A stretch of DNA of 64,000 bases from Lachnospiraceae bacterium (GTDB lineage: Bacteria > Bacillota > Clostridia > Lachnospirales > Lachnospiraceae). The notes beneath the pieces were generated by a model. That model was not told the origin of the DNA. It was given only the letters and a program-made list of their open reading frames with translations, and ran no database searches. The translations under genes were made by a program, and so were the position numbers. The stretch lies in NCBI GenBank assembly GCA_028689655.1, contig JAQVCT010000001.1, positions 248,001 through 312,000 on the forward strand. Direction: 5' to 3'. Of this stretch, positions 19,016 to 27,035 are shown piece by piece. The number at the start of each line of letters is the position of its first letter. The stretch's first letter is position 1.

Positions 19016-20558
19016 TCATTCGTTCCTCGATTTCTTCCATACTCTGTTTCTTCAATCCAAGCATATATAATCCCAGTTCTTCCTCTGTCAATACGCTTGT
19101 ATCTTCAAAATATGCAACAATCTGTCCTCCATAGAATACCATCAGACTGTCGGACAATTCCAATACCTCATTTAAATCTGCTGAATTCAACAAAATTGCT
19201 TTTCCTTCATCTCTTAACTGAATCAGTCTTTCTCTGATGAAGGTTGCTGCTCCAATATCAATTCCCCGAGATGGCTGGTCTACCAGAATTAATTTAGGAT
19301 TCGCATCAAATTCTCTGGCAACGACTACCTTCTGAATATTTCCACCGGAAAGCATTCCAATCTCCTGATTTTCACTGCTGCACTTTACCTTATATTCTTT
19401 TATCAGTTCCTGTGCTGTTTCCCTGATCTTTCCTGTCTTTAATAATATCTTATTGGTAAATGTGGCACTATTTTGTCTGCCTGCCAGCAGGTTATTCATA
19501 ATACTGAGATTCTTTGCAGAACCATTTATCATTCTGTCTTCCGGAATATGAGATACTCCATAGGATCTGATATTCTTAATTGATTGATTTGTAATATCTT
19601 TTTGTTCTAATTGAATGGTACCTGATGTAACTGTCTGCATTCCTGCAATCGCTTCCAAGATCTCATGCTGCCCATTTCCCTCCACACCTGCCATACCCAG
19701 AATTTCTCCACTGCGCACTTTGAAGGACACTTGATCCAGCATTTTTCTTCCCAGATAATTCATGCAGCTGATATTTTTCGCTTCCAGCACTACACCCTTT
19801 GGATTTGCCTTTTCCTTTGTTATCTCTTCCACAACATCTCTTCCCACCATTAATCTGGAGATGTCCGCCTCTGATACCTCTGAGATATCCATAGTGACCA
19901 GCATTTTTCCATTTCTCATTATCGACACTTTGTCACAGAGTTTTTTTACTTCATATAATTTATGAGAAATAAAAAGTATAGTATGCCCTTCATCTCTCAG
20001 GTGACGTAATTCTGTGAACAATTCTTCCGTTTCCTGGGGTGTCAGTACCGTCGTTGGTTCATCCAAAATCAATATTTCTGCACCTTTCAGCAAGGCTTTT
20101 ATGATCTCGACTCTCTGTTTCATTCCCACGGAAATATCTTCCACTTTTTCATTTGCCGGAACTGGAAGATTATATTTTTCGGCTATTTCATCTGTCATTC
20201 TGATGGCTTCTTTTTTGTCAAATTTAATTCCCTTTTTCGGCTCAACTCCTAACACCACATTTTCTGCAACGGTAAGAGATGGCACCAGCATAAAATGCTG
20301 GTGTACCATTCCTATACTATTTTCAATCGCCTTTGCAGAAGATGTCAGCTCCACTTTCCTGCCTTTCACATAAATAGAGCCTTCACTTGGTTGTTCAATT
20401 CCATAGAGCATTTTCATCAGTGTAGACTTTCCTGCACCGTTTTCACCGCAAATTGCATGGATTTCACCTTTATTTGCAGTGAAATTGATATCCTTATTTG
20501 CCATAACTCCATTTCCATAAATCTTGACTACATGCTCCACTTTCAATATCTCATCCAT
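19005..20558 (-). CDS. Nucleoside/riboside ABC transporter ATP-binding protein (NupO-like)
   Basis: Double-domain ATPase of 517 residues. First domain has Walker A CGENGAGKST, signature ISVGMKQRVEI and Walker B ILILDEPTTVLTPQE. The second has degenerate GVEGNGQHEI in place of Walker A, LSGGNIQKVVVARE and LILVDQPSRGIDIGA. This asymmetry is usual for the RbsA/NupO/YufO group. Second gene of the operon, 33 bp after the binding protein. Confidence 0.93.
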   Translation of the reverse strand: MDEILKVEHVVKIYGNGVMANKDINFTANKGEIHAICGENGAGKSTLMKMLYGIEQPSEGSIYVKGRKVELTSSAKAIENSIGMVHQHFMLVPSLTVAENVVLGVEPKKGIKFDKKEAIRMTDEIAEKYNLPVPANEKVEDISVGMKQRVEIIKALLKGAEILILDEPTTVLTPQETEELFTELRHLRDEGHTILFISHKLYEVKKLCDKVSIMRNGKMLVTMDISEVSEADISRLMVGRDVVEEITKEKANPKGVVLEAKNISCMNYLGRKMLDQVSFKVRSGEILGMAGVEGNGQHEILEAIAGMQTVTSGTIQLEQKDITNQSIKNIRSYGVSHIPEDRMINGSAKNLSIMNNLLAGRQNSATFTNKILLKTGKIRETAQELIKEYKVKCSSENQEIGMLSGGNIQKVVVAREFDANPKLILVDQPSRGIDIGAATFIRERLIQLRDEGKAILLNSADLNEVLELSDSLMVFYGGQIVAYFEDTSVLTEEELGLYMLGLKKQSMEEIEERMNER

Positions 20559-20591
20559 GTACTGACCACCTTCTCCTATTCAGGTTTCATC

Positions 20592-21692
20592 CTACTGAAT
20601 ATATTTTGCTTTAAATGCATCCAAATCCTCTGAACTCATACCATATGCAGATGACACTTTAATTTTTCCTGCAATAATATCCTGTTTTGCCTGTTCAATC
20701 TTATCTGACTGTTCTTTTGAGATATTGGCATTATAATAATCATTTTCAACAATACCTACGCAGTCCTTATCAAGTCCCAGGTATTCACAGGTTCCGTAAG
20801 GCATCTTTCCTGATTTATAAAGCTCATATGCATTTAATAAGGATATATCCACTCTCTTTAAAGAACTAGTCAAAATTGTTTTTGCTTTTTCCGGATCGCT
20901 TTCTTTAAATATCTCGGACTGATCCGTATCTGATCCAATAGCAAGGTTTCCTGTCTCTTTCGCTGCCTCAAATACGCCAACGCCTGCGTTGGACGCAAGC
21001 TGGAATATAACATCTGCACCTGCATTGTATTGTACCAGTGCCAGTTCTTTTCCTTTGGCAGAATCATCCCAGTTTCCCGTGTAAGAAACCATCGCTTTAA
21101 TATCCGGGTTTACGTATGCAGCGCCTTCCAAATATCCAATCAATGAGTCATTTACCACTGTTGAATCCGCTCCACCGATAAATCCGATCACACCCGTCTT
21201 AGAGGCATCTGCCGCTGCCATTCCAGCCAGGAAAGAACCTTCATTTGCGCTGTAACTCATGCTATACACATTGTCGATTCCTTCAATGGGTTCGTCAAAG
21301 AACCAGAACTGCTTGTCCGGATATTCTTCTGCGGCTTCTTCTATATATTCAAGCATTGACCATGAACCCGCTACCACAACATCCCAATCTTCACTCAATG
21401 TGTCCGCGATAATGGAATCATATTTGGACTGATCCGTTGTCATCTCGATGATCTTTGTCTCTACTTCGTCTCCGTATTTTTCCTGAATAGCATTCATACC
21501 TGCCGCTGAACAGTCATACCACGCAAGATCTCCTAAATAACCATTTAACAATAGTACAATTTTTGTTTTTCCATCTTTCGAATCACTGTTCGCTGCACTG
21601 GTCTCACTTGATGCATCGTTTCCACATCCCGTAAGACATCCTGTTAACATAGATAACAATAACGTAACCGCAAAAATTTTTCTCAATTTCAT
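20592..21692 (-). CDS. BmpA/PnrA-family nucleoside-binding lipoprotein
   Basis: Extracytoplasmic receptor of the importer, 366 residues. Signal peptide with two possible lipobox cysteines (LTGCLTGC near 19 and 23), then the BMP domain: KIVLLLNGYLGDLAWYD, GVIGFIGGADSTVVNDSLIGYLEGA, and DTDQSEIFKESDPEKAKTILTS. PnrA-like proteins bind purine nucleosides. The ATG at 21692 lacks a ribosome site at normal distance: AAAGGAG lies 36 nt upstream, followed in frame by ATG-GTG-TGA and a small hairpin. First gene of the riboside operon, controlled by the operator at 21762. Confidence 0.9.
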   Translation of the reverse strand: MKLRKIFAVTLLLSMLTGCLTGCGNDASSETSAANSDSKDGKTKIVLLLNGYLGDLAWYDCSAAGMNAIQEKYGDEVETKIIEMTTDQSKYDSIIADTLSEDWDVVVAGSWSMLEYIEEAAEEYPDKQFWFFDEPIEGIDNVYSMSYSANEGSFLAGMAAADASKTGVIGFIGGADSTVVNDSLIGYLEGAAYVNPDIKAMVSYTGNWDDSAKGKELALVQYNAGADVIFQLASNAGVGVFEAAKETGNLAIGSDTDQSEIFKESDPEKAKTILTSSLKRVDISLLNAYELYKSGKMPYGTCEYLGLDKDCVGIVENDYYNANISKEQSDKIEQAKQDIIAGKIKVSSAYGMSSEDLDAFKAKYIQ

Positions 21693-21761
21693 AATAAATT
21701 GTATGTATGATGTGTTTCACACCATACGCTCCTTTCCCTTTGCATTGTTAATAGTTACTTT

Positions 21762-21779
21762 TATTAAAACGTTTTAATA
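21762..21779. promoter_or_regulatory. LacI-type operator O1 (bmpA side)
   Basis: Perfect 18-bp palindrome TATTAAAACGTTTTAATA with the central CG typical of LacI-family sites, 70 bp upstream of the bmpA-type gene. It overlaps a plausible -10 (TATTAA) on the minus strand, with TTGTTA about 18 bp upstream as -35. Binding by the adjacent LacI is inferred. Confidence 0.85.
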
Positions 21780-21922
21780 GAGTTAAAAGAAATAAAATAA
21801 CAATACTTTTTCTTTTCCTCGTTATTTTATATTTAATGTATATCACATATGACGAATAAATGTCAATATATTTTTATTTTTTGTGCAACATTTTTATTTG
21901 ATTTACGTCATGCACTTTTAAA

Positions 21923-21951
21923 TTGACTATTTTATTAAAATGTTTTAATAT
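21923..21951 (+). promoter_or_regulatory. lacI promoter with operator O2 between -35 and -10
   Basis: TTGACT (21923-21928), exactly 17 bp, TAATAT (21946-21951). The spacer and -10 contain TATTAAAATGTTTTAATA (21933-21950), which differs from O1 by one central base. The regulator would therefore repress itself. O1 and O2 centres are 171 bp apart, about 16 helical turns, compatible with a repression loop. Confidence 0.85.
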
Positions 21952-21969
21952 AGATATATCATGATGTAA

Positions 21970-22057
21970 GGGTCAAAAGATGTTTTGCCCTTTAATACTT
22001 ACGGGTCCCAAATTCATGCTTTTTCGTGCGAGCACGAAACGCATGACCTTTTGACCC
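21970..22057. repeat. Nested palindrome in the lacI leader
   Basis: GGGTCAAAAG (21970-21979) pairs with CTTTTGACCC (22048-22057). Inside are ATGC...GCAT arms around TTTCGTGC-GA-GCACGAAA. The whole 88-nt block lies between the lacI promoter and its start codon, so the leader transcript would fold into a branched structure. No copy elsewhere in the window was noticed. It could be a mobile palindromic unit or a cis-acting RNA. Confidence 0.65.
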
Positions 22058-22100
22058 TAGTATCATATCATTTATCGTTAGAAGAAAGGTGGATTTTATC

Positions 22101-23123
22101 ATGAGAGCAACCATCAAAGATGTTGCCAAGGAAGCCGGGGTCTCACCCGCTACTGTATCTTTTATATTGAATAACAAACCTGTATCTATCTCCGAGGCTA
22201 CGCGTGAAAGGGTGTTGACCGCTGTGAAAAAACTGCAATATCGTCCCAATCAGCTTGCCATTAGCCTCGTTACAAATACGACAAATACCATTGGTGTCAT
22301 CTTACCTGATTCTACAAACCCGTTCTTCGCATCTCTTTCCCATCATATGGAGGAAAAATTACGTTCGAAAAATATGACTGTTATTATTGGTAATACAAAT
22401 GGTGATCCTGTTATTACAAGAAAATATCTGCAAATATTTTCTGACAGACGTGTAGATGGCATTGTTTTAGCACAGTTAGACTTTGAGGACGAAGAAGAAA
22501 CCGTAAAATGTCAAGAGCTTATGCGAAATATTGATATTCCCATCATTTATGTAGATCGTGTCATCGAAGGCTGTGATCATTACTCTATCGCCGTGGATCA
22601 GACAAAGATCGGTTATCTGGCAACCAAATATCTGTTGTCCCTGGGGCACCGTCGTATCGGATGTGCATCCGGTTCCATTCGTTTAAAGGTAAATGCCAAC
22701 CGCTATCACGGATATACCATGGCATTGCACGAATTTGGCCTGGAATCCGATTCTGCATTATTATTCTGCGATTCCCTGTCTATCGACTGCGGATGTAAGG
22801 CACTTCCCTGCCTTTTGGGACATAATGTCAGTGCTATTTTCGCCTTTAATGATATGATTGCTTATGGAATCTACAAAGAATGTAAGAACTACAACCTGAT
22901 CATTCCCAATGACCTCTCTGTGATTGGCGTTGATGACATTTATTTCTCCGACTTACTGCAGCCTCCCCTTACTACTATCTCACAGCCAGTAAATGAAATC
23001 GCAGATGAAGCAGTGAAAGTCCTACTGGAATTAATCGCAAATACCAGTAAATCTTTCTCTCCAGTAAAATTAAATCCCGTCCTGAAAGTGCGTGGCAGTG
23101 TTAAAAATCTAAGTGAATCTTGA
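22101..23123 (+). CDS. LacI-family regulator of the riboside operon (RbsR-like)
   Basis: Transcription factor of 340 residues. HTH at the N-terminus (ATIKDVAKEAGVSPATVSFILNN) with hinge helix region RPNQLAISLVTN, then a ribose-binding-like sensor domain (IGVILPDSTNPFFASLSHHMEE, RVDGIVLAQ, DDIYFSDLLQPPLTTISQP). The ATG at 22101 with AAAGGTGG eight nt upstream is used; a GTG four codons earlier overlaps that site. Divergent from the bmpA operon with shared operators, so ribose or a nucleoside is the likely inducer. Confidence 0.9.
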   Translation: MRATIKDVAKEAGVSPATVSFILNNKPVSISEATRERVLTAVKKLQYRPNQLAISLVTNTTNTIGVILPDSTNPFFASLSHHMEEKLRSKNMTVIIGNTNGDPVITRKYLQIFSDRRVDGIVLAQLDFEDEEETVKCQELMRNIDIPIIYVDRVIEGCDHYSIAVDQTKIGYLATKYLLSLGHRRIGCASGSIRLKVNANRYHGYTMALHEFGLESDSALLFCDSLSIDCGCKALPCLLGHNVSAIFAFNDMIAYGIYKECKNYNLIIPNDLSVIGVDDIYFSDLLQPPLTTISQPVNEIADEAVKVLLELIANTSKSFSPVKLNPVLKVRGSVKNLSES

Positions 23124-23188
23124 CCTTTGACAGTCATTTCAGGCAGGATATACCACATGTATAAAAACGGATTTACCCCTAAAATAGT

Positions 23189-23230
23189 AAAAGAATCCTT
23201 CCACAATTTTCACAGAGAAGGATTCTTTTT
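23189..23230. terminator. Bidirectional terminator between lacI and uppP
   Basis: AAAAGAATCCTTC / GAAGGATTCTTTT stem of 13 bp with T runs on both strands, between convergent genes. Confidence 0.93.
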
Positions 23231-23242
23231 ATTATCATTTCT

Positions 23243-24076
23243 TTATAAAATCTGAAACAGTCCATACACCAGTACCAGCACGCCTAGTACGATTCGATAC
23301 CACCCGAACACCTTGAAATCATGCTTTTTAATATATCCCATGAGGAACTTAATAACGATAACAGATACGATAAATGCCACCACCATACCGATGATCAAAA
23401 GTGACAGCTCTATGCCTGTACAACTGTAACCGCCTGCCACGAATTTTACCACCTTCAGTAAACTTGCGCCGAACATCACAGGAATAGCAAGGAAAAATGT
23501 AAATTCTGTGGCCACTGTTCTGGACACACCGATGAGCAGTGCACCCACGATAGTCGCACCCGAACGGGAGGTCCCCGGGAAAATAGCTGCAATCAACTGG
23601 AAGATGCCGATCAGGGCTGCTGTCTGATAAGTAATCTCGGAAAGCTTTCTGATCTGAGGACGTTTTCTCTTATTCATATTCTCAATAATAATGAATGCAA
23701 TACCAAATACAATCAAAGCAATGGCAACTGATATATAATTATAAAATAAGGCATCCAGCTGGTCATCGAACAGAATTCCCACGATTGCTGCCGGAACACA
23801 GGCAACCAAAATCTTGAACCACAGGACGAATGTGTCCACCTTGATGAGATTCTTTTCCTTCTTGCCAAATGGCCATATCTTGTTCCAGAACAAAAGTACC
23901 ACTGCCATGATGGCCCCTAACTGAATTACTACCAGGAACAGATCCCAGAATTCATTGGACACATTTAATTTGATAAATTCATTGAGCAGGATCATATGCC
24001 CTGTGCTGCTGATGGGAAGCCATTCTGTGACACCTTCCACGATTCCGAAAAAGATTGCTTTTAAAATTTCCAACAT
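23243..24076 (-). CDS. uppP: Undecaprenyl-diphosphatase UppP (BacA)
   Basis: Integral membrane phosphatase recycling undecaprenyl diphosphate for cell wall synthesis; gives bacitracin tolerance. The 277-residue protein holds both family motifs EGVTEWLPISSTGHMIL and FPGTSRSGATIVGALLIG in an eight-helix layout. The start is the internal ATG after GAGAGG; the 27 extra codons upstream (KKILNFIRYIDREDD) match no family member known to me. No functional link with neighbours is apparent. Confidence 0.95.
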   Translation of the reverse strand: MLEILKAIFFGIVEGVTEWLPISSTGHMILLNEFIKLNVSNEFWDLFLVVIQLGAIMAVVLLFWNKIWPFGKKEKNLIKVDTFVLWFKILVACVPAAIVGILFDDQLDALFYNYISVAIALIVFGIAFIIIENMNKRKRPQIRKLSEITYQTAALIGIFQLIAAIFPGTSRSGATIVGALLIGVSRTVATEFTFFLAIPVMFGASLLKVVKFVAGGYSCTGIELSLLIIGMVVAFIVSVIVIKFLMGYIKKHDFKVFGWYRIVLGVLVLVYGLFQIL

Positions 24077-24152
24077 AATATTAATTCCTCTCTGATTTTT
24101 ATAATTTATGTCATCTTCCCTATCAATATAACGGATAAAGTTTAAGATTTTC

Positions 24153-24172
24153 TTCATATTAACGTCATATTA
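24153..24172 (-). repeat. Isolated linker sequence of the palindromic family
   Basis: Minus strand ATATGACGTTAATATGAAG, the conserved linker of the palindromic arrays, without flanking stems. It lies between uppP and the GntR gene and may be a relic or an insertion point. Confidence 0.4.
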
Positions 24173-24182
24173 ACTTATACTT

Positions 24183-24893
24183 TTAATTGTATTTCTCCAC
24201 TGAATAACTTAATATGTCCGTCAAAAGATAGGATTCATATAATTCAAAAATAATTTCATTATTATTATATAGGCAGTAGCTCACCGCGTCAATTTTCAAT
24301 AGTGGTTTCTTTTCTTCCAGTCCCATATACTGATTTACTTCACTCGTTCCCTCTGTTGCAATGATCTTCTGCTGCACCCTTGTCATGGACAGCTGGTAAA
24401 AATTTTTCAGTATTTCGTATAACGAACTGTTCCCCAGATTAAAGCACTCCAGTTTTGGGAATAGTTTTGCTGGCAGTATGGAAGTATTCAGGCAATAAGG
24501 CTTTCCGTCTGCCATGTAAAGACATTTTACATAGTAGACCTCGTCCTCTTTATCGATCTTCATTTTTCTGGCAAGTTCCTCTCCTGCTGCTTCCCTTGTC
24601 AACAGGATCTGTTCCTTGGTAGGGGTCTTTCCCTGATGAATAATCGCCTCGGTATAGCTGTAGATATGGGATAATTCGTTGGTGGTACGCTCCCTGACGA
24701 AGCACCCCTTTCCTTTGATACGATAGAGCATTCCCTCGTATACTAACTCATCAATTGCCTTCCGCACTGTGATACGACTGACCTGATACTGTTCACAAAG
24801 CATATTTTCCGATGGGATTACCTGATTTTCCTTTAATTCATGATGCTGTATTTTATCTGATAATTCTTTTTTTATTAATTCATATTTCATCAT
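24183..24893 (-). CDS. GntR-family regulator, HutC subfamily
   Basis: Regulator of about 236 residues: N-terminal winged helix (YELIKKELSDKIQHHELKENQVIPSE, then YQVSRITVRKAIDELVYEGMLYRIKGKGCFV) and a UTRA ligand domain (SHIYSYTEAIIHQGKTP to PLLKIDAVSY). Start is the ATG with AAGGAG ten nt upstream; the 23 codons of longer frame come from the palindromic array and are rejected. Located downstream of the ADP-ribosylglycohydrolase-PfkB-PnuC operon on the same strand, so it is a candidate for binding the TTACA-N3-TGTAA-like sites at 28081-28190. That link is inferred. Confidence 0.88.
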   Translation of the reverse strand: MMKYELIKKELSDKIQHHELKENQVIPSENMLCEQYQVSRITVRKAIDELVYEGMLYRIKGKGCFVRERTTNELSHIYSYTEAIIHQGKTPTKEQILLTREAAGEELARKMKIDKEDEVYYVKCLYMADGKPYCLNTSILPAKLFPKLECFNLGNSSLYEILKNFYQLSMTRVQQKIIATEGTSEVNQYMGLEEKKPLLKIDAVSYCLYNNNEIIFELYESYLLTDILSYSVEKYN

Positions 24894-24905
24894 ATTGGGT
24901 GGGCT

Positions 24906-25208
24906 CCTTTTACTTTGTAATCTGGTCATATTGACGTCATGCTCTGCGAGCATTCCTGACACAGATTGACGCCAGCAGAGACTCGAAAATCTGCGATTTT
25001 CTCGTTCGCGTTGCTCCTACTTGTCATTAACCGGAGGTTAGTGACCTACGCACCATCAGGTGCTTCCTTAACTCAAATGCCAGAATCGATAGCCTTACAT
25101 GCAAGCATGACGTCTATCATTCAGTCACTTGGCTCTGCTTCATCACGCATATTAACGTCATGCTCTGCGAGCATTCCTGACACAGATTACTTTGTAATCT
25201 GGTCATAG
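24906..25208 (-). repeat. Composite palindromic array, copy 1
   Basis: Both ends carry the same module on the minus strand: TGACC-AGATTAC-AAA-GTAATCT, GTGTCAGGAA, TGCTC-GCA-GAGCA, TGACGT(T/C)AATATG. Between them lie further hairpins (CGAAAATC-TGC-GATTTTC, GTCATTAAC-CGGA-GGTTAGTGAC, GCACC-ATCA-GGTGC) and the segment TTACATGCAAGCATGACGTC. The array 32880-33202 shares ends and several inner segments. It abuts the ribosome site of the GntR gene and fills most of the 554-bp gap together with the terminator and 153-bp element that follow. Confidence 0.8.
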
Positions 25209-25216
25209 TATACCAC

Positions 25217-25271
25217 AAAAAAAGAAACGTGTCATGACAGTTATCGACTTGTCATGTCATGTTTCTTTTTT
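25217..25271. terminator. Terminator downstream of pnuC
   Basis: Outer stem AAAAAAGAAAC / GTTTCTTTTTT enclosing TGTCATGACA and TGTCATGTCAT hairpin arms, with T runs on both strands. It is separated from the pnuC stop by the 153-bp repeat element. Confidence 0.8.
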
Positions 25272-25280
25272 ACATACTTT

Positions 25281-25433
25281 GTAACTATTCAGAGCCAGGT
25301 AAATTCATAAAAATATGCGAATCATGCTTGCATGAGTGAGCTGATTTTTGTGAATTTATTTGGCGAAGTAACCACATAAGCAAAAGGAAAGCTTCGAAGA
25401 AGCGATTTTGCGCATGGGGTTCCGAATAGTTAC
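25281..25433. repeat. 153-bp MITE-like element, copy 1
   Basis: Begins GTAACTATTCAGAGCC and ends GGGTTCCGAATAGTTAC, terminal inverted repeats of about 16 bp. Interior hairpins include AAATTCATAAAAAT...ATTTTTGTGAATTT around CATGC-TTG-CATG, and GCTTCGAAGAAGC. A copy of identical length with only five substitutions lies at 54245-54397. It starts 14 bp beyond the pnuC stop. No target duplication or coding capacity was seen. Confidence 0.85.
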
Positions 25434-25447
25434 CATATTTTTATATT

Positions 25448-26137
25448 TTATTCAGCGGATACTCTCTTAGCGATTTTTCTCCAGTTCCAGTAACCATAGG
25501 AGGAGTTCAGGAGGTTGATTACTTTCATGATAATGATCAGGAGCGCTGATTTATCTCCGGACATCCACACCATGATCCACATACAGATAGATAAGGCATT
25601 TACGATGACCCACATAAGCCACTGTTCTGAGTAGCGCATCAGATATAACATGCTGGCAATAACAGATACTACGGTGGTAAGAGAATCCATAAATGCAAAG
25701 TTACCGCCCATCCATTTCAGAATCTGGGAATAGATAACGATTGCCACACAGGTAATGATCAATGTATTGATCAGGAATTTTGGTGTCATTGTGCGGAATT
25801 TAACTTCCCCGCCCTTAGCTGTGTTTTTCTTCCATAATACAATTGCAAAAATACTGACAGGAATACTATAGAGAATATTATACATAATCTCTCCGTAAAG
25901 TGGGATACTAAAGCAACTGTATGCATATAATGCACTATTGATAATTGCAAAATATAATCCGATTACTTTTCCTTTTGCACCGAATACCAGATTCAGGCTG
26001 GAGGTCAGTGTCATAACCAGCATAAATACTGTTTCATTGTTGAATCCCCATGCGGCTGTCTGGAAAATCAGCACAAATGCTAACCAGGCTTTTTCCTTCC
26101 AGCTCCAATCTGCGAAAAACTCTTTTACCTTATTCAT
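25448..26137 (-). CDS. pnuC: PnuC-family nicotinamide riboside transporter
   Basis: Membrane protein of 229 residues with seven hydrophobic segments, facilitator of nicotinamide riboside or related ribosyl vitamins. Family features include the early W-rich helix (KAWLAFVLIFQTAAWGFNNE), QWLMWVIVNALSICMWI and the C-terminal NSSYGYWNWRKIAKR. The ATG at 26137 overlaps the stop of the kinase gene by 8 nt and has AAAGGA upstream, so translation is coupled; the longer frame is not used. Trapping of substrate requires phosphorylation, which the kinase could supply. Confidence 0.9.
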   Translation of the reverse strand: MNKVKEFFADWSWKEKAWLAFVLIFQTAAWGFNNETVFMLVMTLTSSLNLVFGAKGKVIGLYFAIINSALYAYSCFSIPLYGEIMYNILYSIPVSIFAIVLWKKNTAKGGEVKFRTMTPKFLINTLIITCVAIVIYSQILKWMGGNFAFMDSLTTVVSVIASMLYLMRYSEQWLMWVIVNALSICMWIMVWMSGDKSALLIIIMKVINLLNSSYGYWNWRKIAKRVSAE

Positions 26138-27035
26138 AATCCTTTTCCATCCTCTCGTTAAATGTTTTTTTATCCATGACCGGCCCATAAACGCTCACTA
26201 TATTTGCAGCGACCTTATTTGCCAGCTTCAGACTTTCTTCCGTGCTCATACCCTTTGAAATACCACCGATAAATGCACCTGCATGACTATCCCCGGCACC
26301 TATGGTGTCTACGACCTTTGCTTTTCCAGACGCCACTTCATGAACTTCTATTCCATCATAATAGATAACGCCCTTATCTCCTGTGGTGATGATGACAAGA
26401 TTCCGATTCTGCTCATACAGCTTCTTCGCACATGCCTCTACGGTACTTTGTCCTGTATAATCTCTCGCTTCCTTATCATTGATATGTACCACGGGATGTT
26501 TGGACATGATCCGTTTCATGACCTCCTCTGTGATGTTGCAGATCACAGGACCCGGTGCAAAATAAATCGTCTTATCTGTGAGTGTTTCCAGCCATTTGGA
26601 GATCACCTCGCCACTATGATTACACACCTGATATCCCGCCACATAGATATTCTGATACTGGCTCATATCCAGTTCTTCAAAATAGTCTGCCTGAAAATCA
26701 CCTTCAATTCCCTGAATGGTCACAAAGGTCCTCTCTCCATTTTCCTCTACCATGCAGACGCAATAGCCATTGTCCTTTTGTGTATCTTTGACTAAAATTT
26801 TGTAACCCTTTTGCTTTAACCTGGATTCTATAATAGCACCATAAGGCCCATTTCCCACTGGTACGCAAAGGTCAAATTCGCATTCCAGATTATCTAACGT
26901 ACTGGAAACATTGTATGCACATCCTCCTATTTCCAGGCTCGCTTCCTTGCACAGCTTATCTTCACCACTTTTCGGAAGCTTGTCCATTACCATGACCATG
27001 TCAATCATTGCAGCCCCAACCACCAATGTTTTCAT
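26130..27035 (-). CDS. PfkB-family carbohydrate/nucleoside kinase
   Basis: Kinase of 301 residues: N-terminal GAAMIDMVMVMDKLPKSGEDKLC, GGCAYNVSSTL substrate loop and C-terminal VDTIGAGDSHAGAFIGGIS with catalytic Asp and anion hole. ATGA overlap with the ADP-ribosylglycohydrolase gene and 8-nt overlap with pnuC. The substrate cannot be read from sequence. Context of PnuC and an ADP-ribosylglycohydrolase suggests a ribosyl substrate, nicotinamide riboside or ribose; a pseudouridine-kinase-like activity is another option. Confidence 0.85.
   Translation of the reverse strand: MKTLVVGAAMIDMVMVMDKLPKSGEDKLCKEASLEIGGCAYNVSSTLDNLECEFDLCVPVGNGPYGAIIESRLKQKGYKILVKDTQKDNGYCVCMVEENGERTFVTIQGIEGDFQADYFEELDMSQYQNIYVAGYQVCNHSGEVISKWLETLTDKTIYFAPGPVICNITEEVMKRIMSKHPVVHINDKEARDYTGQSTVEACAKKLYEQNRNLVIITTGDKGVIYYDGIEVHEVASGKAKVVDTIGAGDSHAGAFIGGISKGMSTEESLKLANKVAANIVSVYGPVMDKKTFNERMEKDYE

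Noticed and set aside
21901-22100. Riboswitch before lacI
   Set aside because: The leader is structured, but I could match it to no known riboswitch class, so it is listed only as a palindrome.
24894-24962. Longer N-terminus for the GntR regulator
   Set aside because: These codons come from the palindromic array; a good ribosome site precedes the ATG at 24893.
25281-25433. Remnant of an insertion sequence with transposase
   Set aside because: No coding capacity, no target duplication seen; it is better described as a non-autonomous element.
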